Shown piece by piece: positions 31,814 to 39,540 of a stretch of 64,000 bases of DNA. Below the pieces are notes generated by a model. That model was not told where the DNA came from and did no database searches. It saw nothing but the letters and a program-made list of their open reading frames with translations. Where the stretch lies: assembly GCA_023397675.1 (NCBI GenBank), contig JAEWTV010000017.1, positions 1 through 64,000 of the forward strand, in the 5' to 3' direction. Both the position numbers and the translations under genes were made by a program. This DNA is from Bacillota bacterium (lineage in GTDB: Bacteria; Bacillota; Clostridia; Acetivibrionales; JANLFN01). Positions within the stretch are counted from its first letter, which is position 1. Each line of letters opens with the position of its first letter.

Positions 31814-32326
31814 TTACTGCTTGGGGTTGAGTATCATTATCATACTCCTGCCTTCAAGCTTTGGTTTCTTTTCCACTACCCCTACATCCTTAACAGTTTC
31901 CGCAAATTTATTAAGCACTTCATTCCCTAATGAGGTGTAATTCATTTCCCTGCCCCTGAACTTAACCGATACCTTGACCTTATCTCCATCTTCGAGGAAC
32001 TTTATCGCATTCTTCGCTTTGAAATTAAAGTCATGGTCTTCGATGGTAGCTGAAATTCTTACTTCCTTTATACTGATAACCTTCTGGTTCTTTTTAGCTT
32101 CCTTTTCCTTCTTTGCCTGTTCAAACATGTATTTTCCGTAATCCATTATCTTACATACAGGCGGAGCTGCTTGAGGAGCTATTTTAACAAGATCCAGATT
32201 CTTGGTAGCAGCCAGCTTTTGAGCATCTTTTGCTGACATAATTCCAAGCATTGATCCATCAGCATCAATCAGTCTGATTTCCTTATCCCTGATTTCCTCA
32301 TTAATCATTAATTCATTTTTACTAAT
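31814..32326 (-). CDS. infC: Translation initiation factor IF-3 with AUU start codon
   Basis: The 170-residue factor binds the 30S subunit and checks the initiation codon. It shows NEEIRDKEIRLIDADG, the IMDYGKYMFEQAKKEKEAKK linker and VKVSVKFRGREM. The ATG at 32308 has no ribosome binding site at a proper distance: GGAGG lies 27 bases upstream. Six codons earlier is ATT at 32324-32326, exactly nine bases from GGAGG, giving the usual ISKNELMINEE start. The rare AUU start is the classic device by which IF-3 represses its own synthesis. The operon leader also carries an L20-type attenuator. Confidence 0.9.
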   Translation of the reverse strand: MSKNELMINEEIRDKEIRLIDADGSMLGIMSAKDAQKLAATKNLDLVKIAPQAAPPVCKIMDYGKYMFEQAKKEKEAKKNQKVISIKEVRISATIEDHDFNFKAKNAIKFLEDGDKVKVSVKFRGREMNYTSLGNEVLNKFAETVKDVGVVEKKPKLEGRSMIMILNPKQ

Positions 32327-32371
32327 ATTTATACACCTCCAGGGGTCATTATATAAGAAGCCCTAATAAAT

Positions 32372-32398
32372 AAAAAAAGGATTGAAAAAGTCCAATCC
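32372..32398 (-). terminator. Attenuator terminator in the infC operon leader
   Basis: On the minus strand GGATTG-GACTTTTT-CAATCC is followed by seven Ts, ahead of infC. Confidence 0.85.
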
Positions 32399-32495
32399 AC
32401 TCATAATTACACAAACAATACCTAATGTGTTCATTATTAACCATACTGGATGTATCCGTATGGTGAGAAGTGGATAACTTCTTCTTTGTTTTTGC
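32399..32495 (-). promoter_or_regulatory. Probable L20-type autoregulatory leader
   Basis: Between promoter and terminator, the minus-strand RNA can form hairpins such as CCATAC with GTATGG (in 32441-32463) and GAAG/CTTC. In Firmicutes, L20 binds such a leader and favours the terminator, shutting off infC-rpmI-rplT. The position and layout match; the exact L20 site is not resolved by eye. Confidence 0.6.
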
Positions 32496-32501
32496 TATTT
32501 A

Positions 32502-32531
32502 ATGATAACAGATGCTTTAATAACGTGTCAA
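32502..32531 (-). promoter_or_regulatory. Promoter of the infC operon
   Basis: On the minus strand a perfect TTGACA (32526-32531), 18-base spacer and TATCAT (32502-32507). Confidence 0.75.
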
Positions 32532-32620
32532 GTTTTTTTTAGCTAAATATTAAATTGAATACTGCCTTTAAAAAAGAGGATACTAAATATAATTTAAAAA
32601 ATCAATAGGGAGGCATAGTT

Positions 32621-33706
32621 TTGAGAAAAATACGTCTTGCTGTAATCGGGACCGGACTTGCATGGGAACGTCTTCACTACCCTGCTATAAAGGAAATGGG
32701 TGATAAATATGAAATTACAGCCTTATGCAATCGTACCATAACTGATGCAGAGAACTTCGCTAAAAAAATAAATTTGGATTTAAAAAATGTTTATGACGAT
32801 TATACAGAAATGTTAAAACGTGATGATATAGATGCTGTTGACATTATTGTTCCAATTGAAATGAATTACAAGATTTCGCGGGATGTTGCCAAGGCTGGTA
32901 AGGACTTTATATGTGAAAAGCCTATGGCCCCCGATATGGAACAAGCGAAAATGTATCTTGAACTCTCTAAAAAGTATGACATTAGGGTAATGATAGCTGA
33001 AAACTATAGATATAATGAGGAAAACACTGTAATAAGAGACTTTATTAGTACAGGTAAAATCGGTGAAGTGATGTATTTTGTCAGAAACAATATCTCTTGC
33101 TTCCCTTGTGAGATGAATGAAGATACCTTTGCTTCAACAGAATGGAGACAGCACCCTAATTTTCGCGGGGGGGCTTTTTTAGATGCAGCGCTTCATGATA
33201 TTGCTGGAATGCGCCATATATTTGGGGGAATAGAATGTGTACAAGCCTTTGGTAAAAGGCAAAGCGATGATTACAGCCCTTATGTATCAGTAAACACCAA
33301 TTTGCTTTTCCAGAATGGCATAACAGGACAGTTTACCTACTGTCCATCCGGGATGGAGCCCCAGCGGCCGCTTGTAGGCTTCCGAATTTTCGGCCGGAAG
33401 GGCGAAATTTATCTGGAGGACAAGTCCTGTGGTATTATAAATGTTGCTTATAATGATGGAACCAGCGAACAAATCAAATATACCCCAGAACGAGGTTATT
33501 ACAACGAGTTGCTAAACTTTTATAATGCCATGAACGATAAGGAAGAAATATATGTAACACCTGAAATTGAATACAGGGACGTTAAGACGGTTTTTGATAT
33601 ATTAACATCTATTTCAGAAAGAAAAGTAGTATTTGTTGATGGAGAAAGAGCTTATGCAAACCAAAATCAATATATTACAAGCTATAACCAGCAATACTTA
33701 CAGTAG
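32621..33706 (+). CDS. Gfo/Idh/MocA-family oxidoreductase
   Basis: The 361-residue protein has an N-terminal NAD(P)-binding Rossmann domain (VIGTGLAWERLHYPAI) and the EKP motif (CEKPMAP) where the Lys takes part in catalysis, then an alpha/beta substrate domain with the YRYNEEN and DAALHDIAG segments. These enzymes oxidise or reduce sugars, sugar acids or inositols. The start is TTG, with GGGAGG seven bases upstream. It stands alone between the infC leader and the cheY gene, so the substrate cannot be inferred. Confidence 0.85.
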   Translation: MRKIRLAVIGTGLAWERLHYPAIKEMGDKYEITALCNRTITDAENFAKKINLDLKNVYDDYTEMLKRDDIDAVDIIVPIEMNYKISRDVAKAGKDFICEKPMAPDMEQAKMYLELSKKYDIRVMIAENYRYNEENTVIRDFISTGKIGEVMYFVRNNISCFPCEMNEDTFASTEWRQHPNFRGGAFLDAALHDIAGMRHIFGGIECVQAFGKRQSDDYSPYVSVNTNLLFQNGITGQFTYCPSGMEPQRPLVGFRIFGRKGEIYLEDKSCGIINVAYNDGTSEQIKYTPERGYYNELLNFYNAMNDKEEIYVTPEIEYRDVKTVFDILTSISERKVVFVDGERAYANQNQYITSYNQQYLQ

Positions 33707-33737
33707 CTGCAGAACTTCTGCAGCTACTTTTATTTAA
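33702..33737 (+). terminator. Intrinsic terminator after the Gfo/Idh/MocA gene
   Basis: AGTAGCTGCAGA (33702-33713) pairs perfectly with TCTGCAGCTACT (33717-33728), followed by TTTATTTAAT. The stem includes the stop codon of the gene. Confidence 0.85.
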
Positions 33738-33747
33738 TACAATTTAA

Positions 33748-34116
33748 TTAATTAGCAAGATGACGTTTAAGCATATCGCATATTATGGTATTATCAAAGG
33801 GTTTTAGAATAAAATCGGCTGCGCCCCTTTTAATTGCCTGTTTTATCGCAATTTCACTTGAAACTGCAGAAACCATTATGATAATAGTATCTTGCGCTAC
33901 TTCAAGAATTTTAGGGATAGTCTCAAGGCCATCCATTCCCGGCATTGAAATATCAAGAGTAACAAGCTTAGGCTTGAGCTCCTTAACCTTTTCTACCGCT
34001 TCAAATCCATCACCTGCAAAATGGATATCCGTGTACCCTGCAGATTTTATAATATTACCAAGCATATTTCTCATAAATTGGGCATCATCTACTATAAGTA
34101 TCTTAATGTCCTCCAT
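33748..34116 (-). CDS. cheY: CheY-like response regulator, receiver domain only
   Basis: The 122-residue protein consists of one receiver domain: acidic pair DD in ILIVDDAQFMRNML, phospho-acceptor Asp in VTLDISMPGMDG, Thr/Ser in MVSAVS and Lys in ILKPF. Such single domains usually act by protein contact, for instance in chemotaxis. I place the start at 34116, with AGGAG eight bases upstream. No chemotaxis gene is near, and it is downstream of thrC, so its partner kinase is unknown. Being CheY proper is an inference from sequence alone. Confidence 0.85.
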   Translation of the reverse strand: MEDIKILIVDDAQFMRNMLGNIIKSAGYTDIHFAGDGFEAVEKVKELKPKLVTLDISMPGMDGLETIPKILEVAQDTIIIMVSAVSSEIAIKQAIKRGAADFILKPFDNTIICDMLKRHLAN

Positions 34117-34158
34117 AAACATAGCTCCTATCTTTTGTAAAAAACTTTCCAAAGAATT

Positions 34159-35658
34159 TTATATTCCAAGTATTTTTACAACATTGTCCTTCATTTCGGA
34201 TTTGGCACAAACTGTATTGTGTCTTACATCCTTTTTGTCCAAGCCCTTTAGACCCATTGGAATATTAAGCCCACATTTTTGAGACAAAATTTCAAGCAGT
34301 TCAAACTCAGTCTTGCCTGACATTGTCTCGCTTCCGAAAATTGCTTTAACTACACTTTCATTAAATTTAAACGGGCTTGCAGTTGATGCTATTACTGCCT
34401 TTGTCATATCTCCGGTCGAAATAACATATTTGTCATAAACGTCTATACCGACTGCTGTATGTGTATCCGAAACATATCCATATTCATTATATATCAGTTC
34501 TATTGTTTTTAGGGTTTCAGCTTCAGTAGAATAGCCAGCCCAAAACAGTTTTGATATTTTCTTTTTAGTTTCTGCATCTATTGTATAGACACCATCTTTT
34601 TTTAGCTTTGACATCCAATCATTGATTCTTTCTGAATCATGACCTGTAAGCTCATATAACAGTCTTTCAAGGTTACTTGAAATAAGAATATCCATCGACG
34701 GTGAAATAGTCTTTTTAAATTCCCTGTTCCTATCATACGTACCTGTTTTAATAAAGTCTGTTAAAACATTGTTATCATTTGACGCACAAATGAGTCTGTT
34801 CACAGGCAATCCCATTTCGCTTGCATAATAGGCAGCAAGGATATTTCCAAAGTTACCTGTCGGGACAACAAAATTAACTGCATCCCCTGCATTAATCTCA
34901 CCTTTTTTAATAAGATCTGCATACGCTGAAAAATAATATACTATCTGCGGAACAAGTCTTCCCCAGTTAATAGAGTTTGCTGAAGAAAACTTTATATTGT
35001 TTTGTTCAAGCACCGAAATCAATTCCGAATCAGTAAAAATAGCCTTAACACCATTCTGAGTGTCGTCAAAGTTGCCTTCTACACCTATAGAATAAACATT
35101 TGAGCCTTCCTGAGTAACCATCTGCATTTTTTGGACCTGACTTACACCCTTCTGAGGGAAGAACACGATGATTCTTGTACCCTTTACATCCTTAAACCCT
35201 TCCAAAGCAGCCTTGCCAGTATCACCCGAGGTTGCAACAAGTATTACAATTTCACTTGATTCACCTGTTTTTCCCACTGCCTTGATAAGAAAATGAGGAA
35301 GTATTTGAAGAGCCATATCTTTAAAAGCACAAGTAGGCCCATGCCAAAGTTCAAGTATATGGATGTTTTCATTCAAAGCTCGAAGAGGAGCAATTTCAGG
35401 AGCATCAAACTTTGAAGAAGTATATGCCTGTGTAACACAATCCTTCAATTCTTCGGCTGTATAATCATCAAGGAAATACCTAAGTACTTCCATAGCTCTT
35501 TCCTGATAAGTCATTCCTGTAAGTTTCTCTATATCTTCAAGGCTCAGATTGATGCCTTTTTCAGGGACAAACAATCCACCGTCCTTAGCAATACCCATTT
35601 TTATAACGTCAGCAGAATTAAGACCTTTTTGCCCTCCGCGAGTACTTTCATACAACAT
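34159..35658 (-). CDS. thrC: Threonine synthase
   Basis: The PLP enzyme converts O-phosphohomoserine to threonine. The 499-residue product has the PLP lysine in GPTCAFKDMALQ, the ATSGDTGKAALEGF phosphate-binding region and the VVPTGNFGNILAAYYA motif. It is of the class with a long N-terminal domain. The start is preceded by AGGAGGCAAAAA. It lies between the patatin gene and cheY on the same strand; no T-box is visible upstream. Confidence 0.95.
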   Translation of the reverse strand: MLYESTRGGQKGLNSADVIKMGIAKDGGLFVPEKGINLSLEDIEKLTGMTYQERAMEVLRYFLDDYTAEELKDCVTQAYTSSKFDAPEIAPLRALNENIHILELWHGPTCAFKDMALQILPHFLIKAVGKTGESSEIVILVATSGDTGKAALEGFKDVKGTRIIVFFPQKGVSQVQKMQMVTQEGSNVYSIGVEGNFDDTQNGVKAIFTDSELISVLEQNNIKFSSANSINWGRLVPQIVYYFSAYADLIKKGEINAGDAVNFVVPTGNFGNILAAYYASEMGLPVNRLICASNDNNVLTDFIKTGTYDRNREFKKTISPSMDILISSNLERLLYELTGHDSERINDWMSKLKKDGVYTIDAETKKKISKLFWAGYSTEAETLKTIELIYNEYGYVSDTHTAVGIDVYDKYVISTGDMTKAVIASTASPFKFNESVVKAIFGSETMSGKTEFELLEILSQKCGLNIPMGLKGLDKKDVRHNTVCAKSEMKDNVVKILGI

Positions 35659-35810
35659 TTTTTGCCTCCTAACGGTGATTTCAAATCTCTTGTTTATATA
35701 TTCATACGTCTGTTAAACAAATTTCAACTATCCTATTTATAATAATATAAAAAAAATAAAAAATAAAGAAAATTTTATTGGCAGTATGGCATTATTCCTT
35801 GTTTAAAAAG

Positions 35811-36917
35811 CTAAACGGAGTAATAATTTCTATACTTTTTAGTATTAAGTTTCTTGTTTTCGAATTTATCAAAGAATATTTCAGCACTTCTATTACCACA
35901 TTCAAGGAGATATTGCCTATCGCTTTCGCCCAGTTCAAAATCAAAGGATGAAACTTTACCTGTGTTAATTCCTGCTACAATATCTGTATTATATGCATAG
36001 TGGGGAATTCCTGTATCATGGGTTGCTGAAACCAATGCCCTAAGAATATTAAGTGGTACATTAAGGCTGAACAACTTATTCTGCGACCTGTTAAGCTTAA
36101 ATCCTATTGTATGGGTATCTGCATTTTTATCAACAAGCCAGATTGGGAAATTATCCAGAACACCACCATCTACAATTCGATATGTTTTTGTGTTGTCACC
36201 GGTTGTCTTTTTGATTTCAACAGGCTTAAAAATAAAAGGAACACAAGTGCTCATTCTTACTGCTTTTGCTACCTCAAAGCTATCAGGATCAACCCCGTAG
36301 AAGTCCAAGTCATCAGGAATTGTAATTACCCTCCAACGGGTAAGGTCCACTGCGGTCATTCTTACCTTATAACCATTTGGATTTAAATCATCTGCTTTTC
36401 CGTTTTTGATATCCCCGAATTTTTTTATTCCTCTGCTACTAAGTGCCTTGTAAACCCAATCTTCCAGATAATCCCCATCACAGATACTTCCTTCATTGCT
36501 GAAAGTTATAATGTTTTCTATAAGGTTTCTGTTAGATGATGATATATCACGCGCCTCTATTCCATAGTCCTCTCCTCTTGTCGCACTTATATGCCTGTGT
36601 GCAAGAAAATTCCAGGTCCATTGCCTGCCATATGGATAAATACCGTTATAGTACTGAATATACCTTGAAACAAGCGGGTGTGCATTGTTAAGCCTGTTTA
36701 TCGCAAGATTTTCTATACTGAAATTATTCATAAGCAGCTTTAAATCTTCATATCCATATCCTGCAGCAACATATGCCCCTGCTAAAGCACCGGCCGAAAC
36801 TCCAGCTATGTTTTCCCATGCATATCCTCTTTGCTGAGCAACTCCAAACATTCCTACATATGAAATTCCCTTTACGCCTCCACCTCCAAGAGCAAGATTT
36901 AAATAAGTCCTTTTCAA
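35811..36917 (-). CDS. Patatin-like phospholipase
   Basis: The 368-residue protein has the patatin oxyanion-hole loop GGGGVKGISYVG near residue 11, the nucleophile motif GVSAG near residue 40 and the dyad aspartate in RIVDGGVLDNFP. No signal peptide is seen, so it acts in the cytoplasm or at the membrane surface on lipid esters. The TTG start follows GGGGAGATATTA. It is downstream of the TPR gene, with a terminator between. Confidence 0.85.
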   Translation of the reverse strand: MKRTYLNLALGGGGVKGISYVGMFGVAQQRGYAWENIAGVSAGALAGAYVAAGYGYEDLKLLMNNFSIENLAINRLNNAHPLVSRYIQYYNGIYPYGRQWTWNFLAHRHISATRGEDYGIEARDISSSNRNLIENIITFSNEGSICDGDYLEDWVYKALSSRGIKKFGDIKNGKADDLNPNGYKVRMTAVDLTRWRVITIPDDLDFYGVDPDSFEVAKAVRMSTCVPFIFKPVEIKKTTGDNTKTYRIVDGGVLDNFPIWLVDKNADTHTIGFKLNRSQNKLFSLNVPLNILRALVSATHDTGIPHYAYNTDIVAGINTGKVSSFDFELGESDRQYLLECGNRSAEIFFDKFENKKLNTKKYRNYYSV

Positions 36918-36987
36918 TAATATCTCCCCTAAAAAAAAGTTCTCACTAATATAATATTAGGGAACTTTAATTTATGAGATATATAAT

Positions 36988-37013
36988 TAAAAAAAGGATA
37001 GAATATTCTATCC
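36988..37013 (-). terminator. Terminator after the TPR gene
   Basis: A perfect 18-base palindrome, GGATAGAATATTCTATCC, is followed on the minus strand by seven Ts. Confidence 0.85.
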
Positions 37014-37028
37014 CCTAAAAAGCGATTA

Positions 37029-38135
37029 TTATCTTTTGCCCAACTGTATAAGCCTGTTACCGGCCCAAACCGCATACTGGCTTTTAGGATAATCCCCTAT
37101 AAGCTTTTTATAAACATCAATTGCACTTTGTGTATTATTTAAAGCCAAATAACATTTCCCAAGATTGTAAAGCACTGAATCCATATACGCCCAGCCTGGC
37201 GCTGCATAAGACTGAATCTTAATAAACTCATCTGCAGCTTCCTTAAACTGAGACCGCTGCATAAAAACAAAAGCCTGATTATATGAATACTGAGCCGCTT
37301 TGTTTGTTACATCTGCATATAAGGTATTAAAAACAGCCTTATCGGAATCCTTGAACTTAAAATCCTTCAACAGAACAAGTATATTTGCCGCGTCGGCAAA
37401 CTGTCCCTTGGCTGCCAGGCTCTGTGCCTGCTGAAGCTTGGATACGTTTTTATAGTAATCTATCTGCGCATTTGAATCTGCAAGCTGCTGACTTGTTTTC
37501 TGGTAATCTTCATTAAGTTTATTATAGCTGTCCTGGAGCTGCATATAAACTCCTGATTGTGTGTTTTCAGGCACTGTGCTGTTAACCTGTGTATCTGAAC
37601 CTTTGCCTGCAAGTAAAACTATAAGTAGTGAAATAATAGCCCCGGCTATTATAAGTAAACATGAATATAAAATAAATTGAGGTTTCCCAGATGTTTGAAT
37701 ACGTTTAAAAAATGTTCCTTCAGCTTTAATTTCCTTCGGCTTGTCCTCTTTATTTTTTGTCGGCTGAGGTCTCTTTTTTGCGGAAGATGGCTTATAGGAA
37801 TTTTCGCTTGATGCACCCAACTGGCTCAGGAACTTTTGAGCCTGGATACTGTTGTTTTCCGCCTTAATAACAATATTGAACATGTCCCTGGCTTTATCGG
37901 GGTTATCAGTGTAATAATAACATAAACCGAGCAAATTCATTGCCTGGTAAAAGGTAGGATTTAAAGCCACCGCCTTTTTAAGCTCTATTATGGCAATATC
38001 CTCACTGTCAACACGAATACTCTCCAATGCCTTGTTATAAAGTATAATGGAGTTTTTTATGCTATCAGAAGTATTCTGATCGATACTTTTTAAGTCAATT
38101 GACTGATAGCTTTCAAGTTCCTGTTTTAATTCCAC
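37029..38135 (-). CDS. Membrane-anchored TPR-repeat protein
   Basis: The 368-residue protein has TPR repeats near residues 30-105 (AIIELKKAVALNPTFYQAMNLLGLC), a Lys/Pro-rich linker, one membrane helix (about 155-180), a coiled coil rich in Gln (about 205-240) and a second TPR block near the C-terminus (SAIDVYKKLIGDYPKSQYA). The topology puts the C-terminal TPRs outside the membrane, as in divisome- or periplasm-type scaffolds. The start codon is GTG with GGGGGTG upstream. It follows folC after 31 bases. A cell-envelope scaffolding role is inference. Confidence 0.75.
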   Translation of the reverse strand: MELKQELESYQSIDLKSIDQNTSDSIKNSIILYNKALESIRVDSEDIAIIELKKAVALNPTFYQAMNLLGLCYYYTDNPDKARDMFNIVIKAENNSIQAQKFLSQLGASSENSYKPSSAKKRPQPTKNKEDKPKEIKAEGTFFKRIQTSGKPQFILYSCLLIIAGAIISLLIVLLAGKGSDTQVNSTVPENTQSGVYMQLQDSYNKLNEDYQKTSQQLADSNAQIDYYKNVSKLQQAQSLAAKGQFADAANILVLLKDFKFKDSDKAVFNTLYADVTNKAAQYSYNQAFVFMQRSQFKEAADEFIKIQSYAAPGWAYMDSVLYNLGKCYLALNNTQSAIDVYKKLIGDYPKSQYAVWAGNRLIQLGKR

Positions 38136-38166
38136 ATCCGCACCCCCTTATAAGAGAAGAATTTAT

Positions 38167-39447
38167 TTATTCAAGACTGAAATACTGTCTGACTTCACCT
38201 ATATAATACAACGATCCAAAAACGCAAATTATATCTTCAGCATCTGCTTCAGATATACATTTATCCATTGCATTTACAATTGTATCACTATCTTGAACAT
38301 TTTTACAATAAGGGCTTATAATATTTGCCAATTCTTTAGAGGATAAAGCTCTTTTATTATTCGGGGTAACGGTAACGAACCTCTTTGCAGCAGGAACTAC
38401 AGCTTCTATTATTTCTTTATACTCTTTGTCCCTCAAAACCCCGATTATAAATGTTATTTTTTTGTGCGGGAAATAGTTCTTAAGGTTATATGCTAGAACT
38501 TCTGCACCTTCTCTGTTATGTGCACCGTCAACTATAACAACAGGGTTGAAATGTACAACTTCAAATCGTCCTGGCCATATAGCATTCAAAAGCCCTTTTT
38601 TAACTACATCATCAGTAATATTATATCCCTTGTTTTGTAAAACTTCCACCACTTTTAGTGCGACCGCGGCATTCTTTGCCTGGTGATGTCCAAGGAGTTT
38701 TATTTCCAATTCCTTATGGTTTTCAAAATCAAAAATGCTACCTTTAATGTCATACTTCAAAATATTTAATTTTGAAAAGTCGACTTTCAGCAATTGAGCT
38801 TCTTTTTCAACGCAAACGGACTTAAACACTGATTCAACTTCTTTGCCCTGCTGATAAAGGACTACAGTTCCATTTTGCTTAATTATACCTGCTTTTTCAA
38901 ATGCAATTTCTGGCAAAGTGTTTCCAAGCCACTGCATATGGTCGTAAGATATGGTTGTAATAACTGATACAAGCGATTCTTCTATCACATTTGTAGAATC
39001 GAATCTGCCGCCCATACCTACTTCCAATACAACAATATCACAATTATTATCTGCAAAGTACTTTAATGCAATGGCTGTACCTATTTCAAACTCAGTAGGG
39101 TGGCTACCTCCGTTTGAGAGCATTTCATCAACCTTTTCCTTAACTGCTGTCGTTAATTCTGCCAGTTCGTAGTCAGATATATTCTTGTTGTTTATCCTGA
39201 TTCTTTCATTATATTTATTTATAAATGGAGAGGTATATATTCCGGTTTTAAAACCCGCCTCTGAAAAAATACTGCTAATCATAGCTACTGTAGAACCCTT
39301 GCCATTGGTACCAGCAACATGCACAAATTTTAATTTGTTTTGCGGATTACCCATAAGGCTTAGAAGGCTTTCTATATTCTGTAAACCAAGTTTTATTCCA
39401 AATTTGTAAGTACTGTGTATATACTCCAGTGCTTCATTATAATCCAT
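38167..39447 (-). CDS. folC: Bifunctional folylpolyglutamate synthase/dihydrofolate synthase
   Basis: The 426-residue enzyme adds glutamates to folates. It has the Mur-ligase P-loop in VAGTNGKGSTVAMI near residue 44, TSPFINKYNERIRIN, the GGRFDSTN folate motif and the IVDGAHNREGA C-terminal-domain start. Typical length. The start follows GGAGGCTGTTTAA. Upstream on the same strand is secA (a terminator lies between), and downstream is the TPR gene. Confidence 0.95.
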   Translation of the reverse strand: MDYNEALEYIHSTYKFGIKLGLQNIESLLSLMGNPQNKLKFVHVAGTNGKGSTVAMISSIFSEAGFKTGIYTSPFINKYNERIRINNKNISDYELAELTTAVKEKVDEMLSNGGSHPTEFEIGTAIALKYFADNNCDIVVLEVGMGGRFDSTNVIEESLVSVITTISYDHMQWLGNTLPEIAFEKAGIIKQNGTVVLYQQGKEVESVFKSVCVEKEAQLLKVDFSKLNILKYDIKGSIFDFENHKELEIKLLGHHQAKNAAVALKVVEVLQNKGYNITDDVVKKGLLNAIWPGRFEVVHFNPVVIVDGAHNREGAEVLAYNLKNYFPHKKITFIIGVLRDKEYKEIIEAVVPAAKRFVTVTPNNKRALSSKELANIISPYCKNVQDSDTIVNAMDKCISEADAEDIICVFGSLYYIGEVRQYFSLE

Positions 39448-39502
39448 TTAAACAGCCTCCGGAATTTCGTACCAGTTTTCGTATTTATTTAATAAAACCT
39501 AA

Positions 39503-39531
39503 AAGTAAAGGGCTCTTATAAGCCCTTTACC
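39503..39531 (-). terminator. Intrinsic terminator after secA
   Basis: On the minus strand GTAAAGGGCT pairs with AGCCCTTTAC and is followed by TTTTAGG. Confidence 0.85.
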
Positions 39532-39540
39532 AAACTTCTT

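Noticed and set aside
35659..35810. T-box leader before thrC
   Set aside because: Only about 150 AT-rich bases lie upstream and no antiterminator core is seen.
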